Source: Sinonovacula constricta (taxonomy: Eukaryota; Mollusca; Bivalvia; Cardiida; Solecurtidae). From it: a stretch of 64,000 nt of DNA. This document shows positions 13,943 through 26,400 of this stretch, in pieces; the stretch's first letter is position 1; every line of letters starts with the position of its first letter. The stretch is from assembly GCA_007844125.1 (NCBI GenBank), contig CM017572.1:24093879-24157878 (forward strand), given 5' to 3'. Below the pieces are notes generated by a model. The model searched no databases. It worked only from the letters and a program-made list of their open reading frames with translations, and was not told the DNA's origin. A program made the position numbers and the translations under genes.

Positions 13943-14720
13943 TTTACATGTTTAGCAAGTTTAGGGTTAAATACCTTGTGATTTTTTTCTCTTATTCATT
14001 GTTATTAGAAGTATTTTCATTAATAAAAGACTGTATTTTTATCACAAATTATGCAATATTACTTATAATTCATCAAGAAAAATATAAACCTTCCAAGTAT
14101 TTTTTTTTCAGTTGAAAGCAAGGGAGATTAGTCTATGCATTTTGAAAAGTTAGAGTAATGCCCACTTAGATAAATTCTGTTAGGAAATTAATAAAGTATA
14201 AAAATAATACAAACAAGATCCACACTAAATGATGAAAGGAAATTGGGCTACAAGGTTCTCAAGAAGATATTTTAAAATTGAAACAAATATACAGTTTGAA
14301 AGATAGAGTGTACATAAATCATGAAATAATTCACAATTTAACTAACATTTAATTTTCTACACCAAAAAAAGAAATAATGTAATATCTCACACATCTCCTT
14401 TTAATTTAAATTGTATTATAATTAAACACTCTTAGCCTGTTAGGCAAAGATTTAAATGACTTTATGTCAGAAACTGGCATCAGAAAATGTAGATCCAGAT
14501 CAGTAAGCGTAGCCTATTATAATCTGATCAAGATTTGCAGCCAAGCTTCTTGAAATATGGATAATATCAACTGCATGTCACATTTGAAAATATGTAAGAC
14601 TAAGAAAGACTTATTAAAAATGCAGAAAAGTAATTTTTAGCATAAGTTAATTAAAATTTTATTAGGGTACATGTACTACTACATAGTACCTTCCTCCCTG
14701 CATCTTACTTAGGATCAAAA

Positions 14721-15024
14721 GGTTTGTTTGTTTACTGGGTTTATCGTCCCACCAACAGTATTTCAGTTACTTGGAGATGGTATCCACTTGAAGCAGATAT
14801 AGTGCATATGTATAGCATGGCGTGGCATGATACTACATACATTAACATTATTCCAACGCTGGGTCAACCAGTTGTGGAACTACCCTTATATTTGCTTGAG
14901 CGTTTGCAAGAGGGCTATACCACAACCATTTTTAACAACTTTGGTATGTTGCGGCCCGGGATCAAACCCGGGGCCTCCTGAACCTGGATCTGACGCTCTA
15001 CTGACTGCGCTACCAGATCCAGTC
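14721..15024 (-). mobile_element. SINE-A with target duplication
   Basis: Full-length layout. TCAAAAGGTTT appears on both sides (at about 14715 and 15022), consistent with LINE-driven insertion. Confidence 0.9.
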
Positions 15025-15204
15025 AAAAGGTTTCTGATTGTGTTTTATAACATGGCATTAATATGGCACAACACATCTAGAGAAGAAAGAATGGAGTGAT
15101 GAGCATTTAACAAGAAATAAAGAGCATACCTTATGACGCTGGCAGTTAAACCAGAAAGCCCTGGATATATATCCCATCATTCTCAACTTAACCCTACAGT
15201 ATGG

Positions 15205-15769
15205 GTATTGTCCGTTAGAATTAACTTAAGACTCATCACTTTCTGTATATTAGCACCACAATTTCTAAAGAATTTGGTAACTTCCGTGAATCATTTAGAG
15301 TATGAATAATTGATTGATGAATTAACTAGATGTAAGTATGTTGGTAAGTATGTTGGTTAGAGTCTCCATTCTACAAGAACGGAAGGTTCGAGTCCCCACT
15401 CCCTCTGTGTTTTTTTTTTGTTGTAGTTTTTTTGTATACTTTTCTTATGTTTTCCCCATTAATGACATTCTATAGTGGAAATGGTGACAAACGGGCAACA
15501 TGCTTTCATATTCCCCCGCCAAACATAGAAAAAATCATATTTGTTTTTTTTAACATGATCGGGCTTAGAACCCACAACCACCTGCTTGACAGTTGTGCAT
15601 CGTTACCAATAGACCAAATATACTTTGTTATTATGTGCTCCAGTATTATTGTGTATTAAAGCCGATCCCAGTTGAATCCGAAAGTACAAACCGATGCATG
15701 TTTCTATAAATAGACAGCTGAACATAAGCTTCATATTTATTAGTCTCAGTTAATTCTAACGGACAATAC
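15205..15769. mobile_element. TIR element with two divergent tRNA-like heads
   Basis: The ends are a perfect inverted repeat of at least 22 bp starting GTATTGTCCGTTAGAATTAA. Inside are a plus-strand tRNA-like sequence at about 15343-15420 and a minus-strand one at about 15556-15622. No ORF longer than 75 codons and no clear target duplication. Confidence 0.6.
15343..15420 (+). ncRNA. tRNA-like pol III promoter segment
   Basis: It contains TTGGTTAGAGTC (box A-like), a canonical box B GGTTCGAGTCC and a run of ten T shortly after. The cloverleaf is not convincing, so it is a tRNA-derived head rather than a tRNA gene. Confidence 0.4.
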
Positions 15770-15835
15770 ATTCTAGAAATTGCTTTGTTTTTGTTTTAAG
15801 AAATATTTTGTTTTTGTTACATTGCACCAACATTT

Positions 15836-16112
15836 TTTTTTTTGTCATATTGGTAAAAACCAGCTGATTAGTGGTGGAGGAAAACCTTGACTTAAATCTG
15901 GAGACCCAGACTTATGGTAGAACCACCGATGCACCGCAGGTTAGCTGATTTTTTTTTTTGAAATGGATCACAATTTGACAATTACAATTATGCACATTAG
16001 GGAGGTAGAACCATCATCACAAAGCAGGTCAGCTGAACGACCTTCTCACATTACATCCTTCGCCCCATCTGAGACAGGAACCAACGTTGTGAAAGGCCAT
16101 GGGCCCAGAGAA
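15836..16112 (-). mobile_element. two SINE-B body fragments
   Basis: 15836-15955 and 16001-16112 carry pieces of the SINE-B body (GTAGAACCACC and GGTCAGCTG-type motifs) without a full head. Confidence 0.65.
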
Positions 16113-16167
16113 GTCACAAATCTGCAACTGTTCTTCTCAGTCATAGGTGTACCTCACCAAAATAGTT

Positions 16168-16406
16168 TTGTTCTTTTGAAATACATCGCAGTGACCAATT
16201 ACGATCATTATAGCGACCTCCAGCAATCTGGTGGAGGAAGACCCCAGACAAATGTTTGGGTAGAACAACCGGCGCACCACAATTCAGCTGGAAGATCGTC
16301 CCACATTAAGCCCTCCCCACTGACCAGGACTCGAACCCACATGGTAAGAGGCTAAGCAGTCAGAGGAGTTACAAATCTGCGACTCTACCACTATGCCACT
16401 GACGCC
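16168..16406 (-). mobile_element. SINE-B, full length with target duplication
   Basis: The head on the minus strand reads GTGGCATAGTGGTAGAGTCG (box A) and GGTTCGAGTCC (box B). The flanks CTCACCAAAATAGTT (16153-16167) and CTCACCAAAATTGTT (16407-16421) form a 15-bp duplication with one change. SINE-B is my label for the second family. Confidence 0.9.
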
Positions 16407-16421
16407 CTCACCAAAATTGTT

Positions 16422-17637
16422 ACATCATAAAAGTGTAACAAGTATGGGGATTTGCAAAAAAAAGATTTTCAGGTAGAAATAAAATGATAAATGAAAGAAA
16501 TTAACTTTTTCGATCAACTTTTATCCTGCAAAGCATGTATTGCTAAGGCTACGACAAATAGTGTGGATTCTTTCTGTTCAAAAATGGGGAATGCTTTATG
16601 CAGGTTTTTTTTCAAGAATTGCGACTTTGTTTTGGCTTTTTCAAGAGGATTTTCTTTTATTTAAAAGCATTTAGAGAAGAAATAAGAGGACACTAAGAAT
16701 CAGTAAGATTTTGGCAATAGCAATAATAGTAAATAGACAGAAAGGGTGAAAATGAATACCATAAGAACTTGTATATAGTGCACGTTCTTGTATTGCCCGC
16801 ACAACTGGTTTGGAAGCAAAACAAAAAGTGAAAATAAATTTCTCAAATACCAGTATTAACAGCATTATAATTTGACACACCTTACACTTAGGGCAATAAA
16901 GGCAATCTGAAATCACTGCATACCTGCTGTGAAATTGTGTGTGTAAAACTTGAGAAGTGAGGAAGCAAATCTTGAAAGAAAGAAAGTTAGACAAAGTGAA
17001 GAAAAATATAATGACTCATGAGATTAAAAACATATAAAACAACAAATAATCTACAAACAGTTATAAAGACTCCCTACAGATTGTCTTAAGTTTTGAAAAA
17101 TTCTTAAACTTTGCACACAAGGAATGTGACATATTTCTAAGACATAGCACTACTGTACATACATCTAGTTAACAATTTTCATCATATGTAATATTCCATT
17201 TGTTGAATTTATTTTTCAACGATCACAGGCAAATTATAATTTCGTAATACCAATATTTTTGGCAAAAAAATCTACCACACATTTTTTGCTTAAACTACAT
17301 GTAAAAACTCTACATCTAAGAAGCTACCCTTTTTTTAATTTTTCTTTCCATATACATCAACATGTTTCTGTGTTGGCCGATACCATGCCTGGATATTTAA
17401 TATCCCATAATTCTCAACAAAACTACTCAATAAAATTGTCATATTGAGACCATTCCAATATTTACATAAGCATGTTGCATTTAATTCTATGATCATACTG
17501 GTGATGTGCACCTCACAGGTCAGTCCTCACCTCAAATGGGATTTTACCCCTTGCAGTTAAAGCTGTTGAGCAACAACTCAGTAAATGCTTGACCAATACT
17601 GTCAGGGTTTATGACAAAATAATAATAATAGTTAAAG
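16422..17637. other. no gene recognised
   Basis: AT-rich intergenic sequence downstream of TSC1; short frames only. Confidence 0.5.
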
Positions 17638-18112
17638 TTTGCATCCGACAGTTTGTCTCTATCAAGTACACATGCCTATATCTTCCCACTGCTTTGGGGA
17701 ATTTGGTGATACTTTTTGTATAAACCCATACCTTGGTCATTATAGACGATTCTGAGAACTAACTTTATTGTTTGACTGTACTAGTCGCTAAAGAATAACT
17801 CTAAATGTTCAATCTTTGCAACTCTATAAAAAGTATGATAGGGGTCACTGCTAAAAATAGATGCCGACGTCAGAGCAGATGACTATATAAAAAAAATTGT
17901 CGCACGGTTTTCTAAGTTTAAAAATAGCTATCTCTGCAGCGTGGCTCAGAAAGAAAAAACCTGTTTGCAATCACGAGCGAGGGTTTATCCTTGACAGTTC
18001 ACATAGTTCTTGGGCATCACTGAACAGCATTTTGCAAGACCTTTTCAAGTACCAATGACTTATTTGGTAATTTGAGGAAAATAAAATTGGACTAAGCTGT
18101 CAGATACAACCT
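17638..18112. mobile_element. MITE-D copy 1
   Basis: About 475 bp, with ends resembling GCATCCGACAGTTTGTC and its inverse; collinear with 20201-20673 throughout (shared TCTCTGCAGCGTGGCTCAGA). Confidence 0.68.
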
Positions 18113-19789
18113 TAAAGAAGCAGAATAACTCTTTCTCCACCTCATAAAACGGTCCTTTTTATTGCTTAAATATTATTTTAATATTTCACATTAATTAGCA
18201 CAAAACAATGAAATATAGAAAAATAATACTTAAATAATTAGAGCTAATGTGAGTGGTAATTTTCGGTTGTGAAAACAATGAAAAGTTATTCTTAACAAAA
18301 GAATTTAAGTTTTATATTGCAAAATTAAAAATACACCTTGACCTTAAGTACATACTTTATATACCTTTAATCTAGATAAAAAAAATCTCAAAATCCTGGT
18401 ACAGCACTGCTAACAGTTGAGAATAATACCTACTTAACCCATTAGCTCATACATATGCAATTTTACGCTTTTGTAAAGCATTCACAATTCCTATTATCAA
18501 CAGCTGTATCAACACAACTAAGTTTTTTTTTGTAGACTAGTTTAATTTAGGATATATAATTATTGCATGAGTTTAAAAATATTTAAAACTGTTTCAAAGA
18601 AAATCAAGAAAATCAGTGAATTTTTAAAACCCTGTACATTTACTACGAATGAAAGAGTTAACCACAATAGGTATATTCAAACATGTTCAAACATGTGAAC
18701 TCTCCTACTTTTGAAGGGAGACTCCTACATTTAAGGTTCAAAATTATTTGAAAATGAGGGATGTTTTATACATTTTTAGAAATCTTCCTACTTGGAAACA
18801 GATAACTACCTTGTTTGTTTATACGAAGATAGCAAATCTCCCATTTTGCAAGTGCATTTCTGCCACTTTGGCCTTAAAAAGGGCTCAAATGTATGTACTG
18901 GTATGTTATAAGCAAATTATGGAGTTGATGTAGTATGAATCAGTAATGCTTAATAACCACTCGCAGCACCTCGTTCATTTCTATAAACACCACTGAGTTT
19001 AGTGAATAAATACAACAACAGCCCAGTCACACATTTCCAATGTATTCCAGAAATGGTGCCACGCTTCAGCACAGGTGCCAATAATAAAGCCGAGTGAAAC
19101 AACAAAAGACAACACAGAGAAAAGTGTTAAAAAAAATGGTTCAAACATACTGTAACGTCACCAAACTATGCTGAATATAATGTTGTAAATTATTCCACAG
19201 GGAACTGTAGAACAATATTTATTCTAAAATCGCTCACATTAAAATTTTGGCAATTGCTTTTTTTTCAAAAGTTAAACACAAACAAAAATTTTGGTGTTTT
19301 GACTCTTGAAAAAGGCAATTTGCCGAAAAATTGAGTGTGAGCATTTTTAGAAAAAAAAAAAAAATTCTGAATATAGATATACTAGTAAAATTAAATAACA
19401 ATGGCATCAGAAATGCTACATCCAGAGTCCAGTAACAAACTAGCCAATACTGGGCAATACATGATTTGTTAGAAAACATCAATAAGGGCATGATTTACAA
19501 AAAAGTGCTATCATAAGTAAAAAAACAAAAACATACAAAATATTAATCACATATCATTTTAAAACAAACCCACCTTACCGGGAATAATAACAATTCAATT
19601 TTCTGTGACATATTTGACATCGTTATTGTCAAGCAGTCCGAGATGTTATTAGACTGTGACTCTCACTGGATATTTTACTGCGACTGTTTTGGGTTTCTCT
19701 TTTGATTAAATTAAAATTAAAAATAATTACATTTTCACAAAGCCTTTAAGTTTAGGGAATCTTGAAAAAGAGGTGTGTGTTTTTGTTTT
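18113..19789. other. no gene recognised
   Basis: AT-rich sequence with no repeat family or gene that I can name. Confidence 0.5.
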
Positions 19790-19996
19790 TAAGATACATC
19801 GCAGTGACCAATTATGGTCATTATAGCAACGTTCAACTGTTCTAGTGGAAGAAGATCCAAGACAAATGTCTAGGTAGACCTACCAACGCACCGTAGATCA
19901 ACTGGAAGACCTTTCCACATCAAGTCCTTCGCCCTGAACGGGACTCGAACTTATGCCGCAGGAGGCTACGCAGTCAGAGGAGTTACAAATCAGTTA
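19790..19996 (-). mobile_element. SINE-B, head truncated
   Basis: Body and box B region are present; box A is missing. Confidence 0.82.
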
Positions 19997-20200
19997 AGAC
20001 AAACTAATGTCCCAGGATGAAGTATTATAAAAACCAAGCTTTTTCTTTATTTTTAGTAGTATGTTATTTTTGTAAATTCTTTTTTTTCACATAAACAGCT
20101 TCTAATTAGTTTTTAGTTTTATATTTCTTCCACATTCCATTTAAAACTTTTATGGATAAACTAAAACAAGGCACCTGCCACAGAAATATTGGCCTTAAAA

Positions 20201-20673
20201 GTGGTATCCGACAGTTTGTCTATATTATCTACATGTACCAATATCTAACCACTGACTTGGGGAATTTGGCCATATCTTTTACATTACCCTTATTTTAATC
20301 ATTACAAAGACAATTTTGAACACTAACTTTATAGTTAGACTGTATTAATCGCTTAACAAATACTCTAAATGTTCAGTCTTTTCAACTATAAAAAGTGGGA
20401 TAGTGGTCTCTTCAGAAAATAGACATAGACGTCAGAGCGGATTACCAAGATGACTAAATAAAAATGGTAAATGGTTGTCTAAGTGTAAAAATAGCTATCT
20501 CTGCAGCGTGGCTCAGATAGGAAACACTTGTTTGCAATGACTAGTGTGGATTTATCCTAGACTGTTCACATAGATCTTTGGCATTATGAACAGCATTTTT
20601 GCAAGACTTTCAAGAGCTAATGACTTACTTGGTTAATAGAAAAAAAAAAGTGGACAAAACTGTCAGATGCCAC
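20201..20673. mobile_element. MITE-D copy 2 (best preserved)
   Basis: The left end GTGGTATCCGACAGTTTGTC matches the right end read inversely (GTGGCATCTGACAGTTTTGTC, 21 bp, so about 20-bp TIRs). No coding capacity. Confidence 0.72.
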
Positions 20674-21332
20674 CTATAAGAAAGTAATTATTTAGACTTT
20701 GATATGAAGCGATTAATTGGCTTGATGTTTAAAAGAGTGGCACTCAAGGTTATTGTGTAAATAGCAATAAAAATGATAAATATTTTTCAAGACACATGCA
20801 CAATAAAAAAATAAATCACCATTAAATATTGTGAAGATACCTCACAACAACAAGAGAACATGCTTTTCAGCTAGATATTTTTTTTATTCATAAAATCTAC
20901 TGTAAACAAAATGTACACCCAAACTGGTATGATATTTACAACTTTTTCTTGTGTTCTCTAAACATAACTTTAGCATACAGTCACTGTAGGGAGTTTTTAT
21001 TTCTTCCTTTCTAATTTTATCACTCCCATATGAAAATTTCTTTTGCATCATTTTGATATAATCTTAAAATCTTTTGTAAGTTTAGTGTCATATTAAAGGA
21101 CATTTTTTTTTCTGCAAATAAATATAAAATAATGGAAGAAAGGAAACTCCATTGCTTTGGTAAATCTATGTTGGCATTTACCATGTTATTATATTTATCT
21201 TAGTATAATTAAAACAAATCTCTACCAAAAATTACATGCATCAAAAAATATAATGCTTGAATGATATCTCTGCACTTTGAAGGCTTTATTTTGGCATTAC
21301 TCTTAATATTTATCACTTTTTAACTGTGCAGC
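20674..21332. other. no gene recognised
   Basis: AT-rich sequence; nothing recognised. Confidence 0.5.
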
Positions 21333-21560
21333 CCTCTTTGAATATTTATCTATCTATTAGTTTAACTTGGACACCCTTCTTTGAATATGTATCTATTAGT
21401 TTTTACTTGGACACCCCTCTTTGAATATTTATCTATTAGTTTTTACTTGGACACCCCTCTTTGAATATTTATCTATTAGTTTTTATCGAACACCCCTCTA
21501 TAAATATTTATCTATCTTTTAGTTTTTTCATGGACACCCCATTTTGAATATTAATCTTAT
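21333..21560. repeat. 40-bp minisatellite, about 5 copies
   Basis: The unit runs CACCCCTCTTTGAATATTTA then TCTATTAGTTTTTACTTGGA. The two central copies are almost identical; outer ones are diverged. Confidence 0.88.
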
Positions 21561-22089
21561 CAGTAATTACTTGGTGCTGCTCTTTTTAAGATTTAATTTA
21601 TCTCTGCAAAGTCCTTTCTTATTTATTTAATCTCTGCCAGTAAAACAATTATAAACATACACCCCTCATTTATATTAATAATTACCACTGGTAACAAATT
21701 GGATTCATGGGCCACCTTTATTTCTTTTCTGTCCATCAGTCATAATTTTTAATTGTTGCCATAATTCACAAAATGAAAAGAAAATCTTTGATAAAGAAAA
21801 TTAAGTAAAATCTACTCAACAAAATCATTACTTTTCCTATTATATCAAAAATAAAAATGATAAAAATGAATGCATATGGGGCAGGGTGACTTGAATTTCA
21901 ACAGCTAGCACCTAACCACTTGACCAACCAGACACATGCTGAAGTTCTGCTGTTATGAATATTATCAATTTAACTCAACTTTAACATAATATCTTAACCA
22001 TTTTTTGTTGAAACAACTGCTGAAGAAGTTATTTTTTCAACTATACCGCATTGGGGTCATTGAGAAAAAAAAAATCTGTTGGTTTTGTT

Positions 22090-22252
22090 TGTTTTTAAAG
22101 ATACATTGCAGCAACCCATTATGATCATTTAAGTGACGTCAAGCTATTTTGGTGGAAGAAGTCCTTCGCCCTGAGAGGGACACATGCGGTGTGAGGCTAA
22201 GCAGTCAGAGGAGTTACAAATCAGCATCTCTACCACAACACCATGCCCCGCC
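22090..22252 (-). mobile_element. SINE-B with internal deletion
   Basis: The body start and the head region (GAGGCTAAGCAGTCAGAGG) are joined after loss of the middle. Confidence 0.8.
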
Positions 22253-22480
22253 CCCCAACCCGCACAAGTCTACTTGAAAACCTATGACTAGGAAAGTAAA
22301 AATTGCGGTCATATTTAAGTAAACTTAACACTGCAATTACAAAAATTCAAGGCTTTCTTAAAAAAGATAGAAATAAATAAGTTTTAAAAAATTTAATGTA
22401 AATGAAAAATCTACTGACACACAGACAGTGATCATCAATTAATTTCCCTTTGCAATAATTATAGTTTAAATCGAGGGGGC

Positions 22481-22732
22481 CAGGGATGGATCCAGAGGTG
22501 GGAATGGGGGATGCATCCACCCCCGACCAAACAGGTAAAAGAGCTGAGTTGTGAAAACACATGCACATAAGCTTAAAAAATACTAAGGTTTTAAAGCAAA
22601 TTTTGTCTTTTGACTTCTTAGGTCGAAGTTAGGAGCCCTTACTGTATATATATTTAGTATTTACTGCGATAAAGTTGAATGGATCTTGATTCATACCCTC
22701 ACCCCCACCAAAATTTTCTGGATCCGCCCCTG
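22481..22732. mobile_element. hAT-like MITE
   Basis: The ends are CAGGGATGGATCCAGAGG and, inverted, CAGGGGCGGATCCAGAAA. Flanks are GAGGGGGC and GACGGGGG, consistent with a degraded 8-bp duplication. Family assignment is by TIR resemblance. Confidence 0.55.
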
Positions 22733-22966
22733 GACGGGGGGGAATGCAGAAGTTCAAATCTGAGCACCCAAGAGGTAAACATATCTGCCTTAGGTAAAGA
22801 GCGTAAATCCAGATTGGACAGCTCTAACATTCCGTATTATGCTGGGAATTTTCTGGCTTGCTGTCGTCATAAAATTGCAGCTTCCCATACTTAGCTACTA
22901 CTTTACTAATAAACAACAGTCAGTATGCCTTATTTTTAAATTTAGCACAAAATAAAATGGTCAAAG

Positions 22967-22972
22967 TTTATT
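22967..22972 (-). promoter_or_regulatory. candidate poly(A) signal just after the TSC1 stop
   Basis: AATAAA on the minus strand lies only about 15 nt past the stop codon, which would give a very short 3' UTR. A more distal signal may be the real one; the closeness makes this a weak call. Confidence 0.25.
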
Positions 22973-22986
22973 AAACTACTCAACAC

Positions 22987-23420
22987 TTAACCCAACCCAC
23001 TATCTGTAAAGGTGTTGTGACCTTTGCTAGGTTTACTTGTGTCATCACAACCAACCAACACACTACCAGACACATCTGCTCCTAGCTGGGAATTATGGGT
23101 CATTTCCATGCCAACCGCACTCCCGTCAAGTGATGTCAGCCGTGATGTCATTAATGATGTCACCTTCGCCTTCTCCATCATCTGGTTACCATGGTTATCT
23201 TGTTCCCCTGACAACAGTTGCCGATGCGATGAAATCTTGTCCAGTGGATGACTAGCATCATCAGTTATGTCATGGTTACTCTTAGTTACCATGGAAACAA
23301 TGTCATGAGACTGGGAGCTAGTGCCTGGCTGTTGTGCCTCTGGTGATGGTGGCATGTCACTATAAAACCTCTGTATTCCTGCTTCAGAGTCTGCACTTGC
23401 CGTGAAAGGTTTCACAGATA
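22987..23420 (-). CDS. TSC1: TSC1 terminal coding exon e19
   Basis: A 434-nt exon (phase 1 in) encodes 144 residues and a TAA at 22987-22989, ending DSGLG. It is Ser/Asp/His-rich and probably unstructured, like the human C-terminal tail, with no clear residue alignment. The acceptor is tttcag. Confidence 0.9.
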
Positions 23421-26400
23421 CTGAAAACAGAGATTGACAGAATTAACCTAATTGGCAAGGTTTCTATCCACCAAAAAAATCTTTTTAGTAACTTCCTGAT
23501 GTTCACTGGTTTTAAGGACTTCCTTTATGCAAGTGAGAATAATTTTTAAGGGGTAAATGAGGTGCCAATTTCATATTGGTCAAAATCAACTCGTTTCGAA
23601 CATTTCATTTGTCATAGCTTGGACAGAGTTGATTATATAATTTTGTCTTACCTTTAGATTTTTGTGCAGATTTAAGCTCCTCTATCTCTGAATACAGTTT
23701 GATCACATGAAATTCTAGATTCTGGTTAATCCTCAACATGGCCTGATATTTCTCATCATAGCTCTGAAATTAAACAGTTTTTGGGTCTATAGTCATAAAA
23801 ATTATTTTTGTTTTGTTTTTTGTTACATCGTACTGACACAGTTATAGACATATTGTCTTCATCCAGCTATTCATTGGTGGAGATAGACCCCAGTCTTATG
23901 TCTGGGTATAACCAACGGTGCACTGCAGGTTAACTGGAAAACCTCCCCAAATCGAGGCGAAAGTTATAAAATCAGTTGTTAATTGTTAAGTTCGTAGTTC
24001 TTTATTTCCTAAAATCCTTGTTATGATATATTTTATGCACACAAATATCTGCAAATGTTGTTTTAAGGGTTTAAAATACTTAGCATATTAGTAGCTCTAT
24101 TTTGAATATTCCATTACAATTAAAAATCAAATTTACAAATGCATACATGTGAACATTTTCTGTGGCCAAAGTGGGAGACTTTCACTTGGAAAGTGGGAGA
24201 TTTGTTATTTTCATAAAAACATAGAAAGAAGATATCTGTTTCCAATTGGGGATATTTCTGAAAAAAAAGGAAATACACTGTCATTTTAAAATAATTTTGA
24301 ACCTTAAAAGAGTGTGTCTCCAAAAGTTGGCGTCTCCCTCTAAAAGTGTAAGTCTCTCTCAAAAAGTGGGAGCCTCCCTCCAAAAGCGGGAATCTCCCCC
24401 CAAAAGCGGGAGAGTTCACATGTATGCAAATACAAGGCTTGGGAGTTCACAGTCAGACAAATAAAATATTTTAGGAAACCGTACTTAAAACCTTTACAAA
24501 AGTACTGTTACTATGATTGCATCGGTCTAAATCAAAGAAAATGGTCACATGGTTCTCTATGGTTAAAATAGGCTATCTCTGCTTATGGCGATGATAGGAA
24601 ATCCCTGTTTGCAGTAATGAGTGGTAAATAATGCTGGCCTCTTCAAAATGATCTAGGACATCAATGAACAGCAGTTTGCTAAACTTTTTCAGATATCAAT
24701 TACTTATTTGGTTATTTGAGAAATTTTGGTGTATAATAAAAATTGGAAGTTATTTTCATGGTTCTTATGCGCTGTATAAAATACAATAAAAGTAAGCAAA
24801 AGTGGATAAAAAAATAAAAAAATCTTATGGTTCTTATATACTACATAAAAAATGCAAGTAACCAAAGTGAAACAACTAAAAAAAATCTTATACACTGCAT
24901 AAATTCAATAAAAATGAGCAAAGGGAAATAATTAAAAAAAAAAAGTAAGTAATCTTATTTTTTTAATGCACTGCATAAAAAAATACAAGAAAAATAAGCA
25001 AAGGGAGATAACCAAAAATGTAAGTAATCATGATATTTTTCAACTGGATACAAAAATACAAGAGAAATAAGCCAAGGGAGATAACTAAAATTGTAAGTAA
25101 TCTTACTGGTTCTTATGCACTGCATAAAAATACAAGAAAAATCAGCAAAGGGAGATAACTAAAATCTGCAAGTACTCTTTTGGTTCTTATATACTGCATA
25201 GAAAATACATTAAAAAATAAACAAAGAGAAATGACTAAAAAAAATTTAAGAAATTTTATGGTTCTTATTCACTGCAAAAAAATTCCAGTAAAGTAGGTAA
25301 AGGGAGATAACTAAAAAAAATGTAAGTAGTTTTTATACACTGCATAAAATACAAGAAAAAAAAAGGCTAAGGGAAATAATTGAAAACAATGTAAGAAATC
25401 TTATGTTTCAAACGAAACATCTCTGATAATTCATGAATCATCTCTCGGATGAAAGTAGGTAGTCGGATCACCTCGGCCATTTCCCTCAATGGGACTAGGT
25501 CAAAACAAAGATGGCAGCTCGGATGACAGCTCATTATAGTATGATGCCAGTTAAACTTCAATTTGTGGCTGCTTTAAATTTAAATCATCCAAGTTTAATT
25601 TGCAAAGAACAGCAAACAAAACAGCTGTCAAACGATGCCATTGTTTATGTTTTGTGCGAGCTACATTCAAGGCATATTGTTTCGACTTCCGGCTAACAAA
25701 ACGATCGTGATTTCTTTAAGTATCATTGCACCAGATACATACAAAGGATGATTGTCCCGAGGACGGAATTACCCGAGGAGTTCCGACTGCTTATGTTTCT
25801 AATGCACTGAATAAAAAAATACAAGAAAAATAAGCCAAGTTATCTTATGGTTTTTATACACTGCATAAAAATATAAGATAAATTAGCGAAGGGAGACAAC
25901 TAAGAAATGTAAGAAATTTTGAGGTTCTTATGCACTGCAGGAAAAATACAAGCAAAATAAGCAAAGGGAGATAACCAAACATGTAAGTTATCTTATTGGT
26001 TCTTATGCACTGCATAAAAATAAAAGAAAAAATAAGCAAAGGGAGATAACAAATGTAAAAAATCTTATGTTATCTATCCACTGCATATAAAAATACAAGA
26101 AAAACTAATAAGCCAAGGGAGATAACTAAAAATGTAAGTAATCTTATTGGTTCTTATGCACTGCATAAAAATAAAATAAAAATAAACAAAGGGAGATAAC
26201 TTAAAAATTTAAGAAATTTTATTGTTCTTATTCACTGCATAAAAAAACCAGGAAAGTAGGCAAAGGGAGATAACTAAAAAATGTAAGTAGTTTTTAGGTT
26301 TGTATTTACTGCATAAAATACAAGAAAAATAAGCAAGGGAGATAACTAAAAATGTAGGTAATTTATGGTTCTTATGCACTGCTCTTCTTGGCATTGAGAA

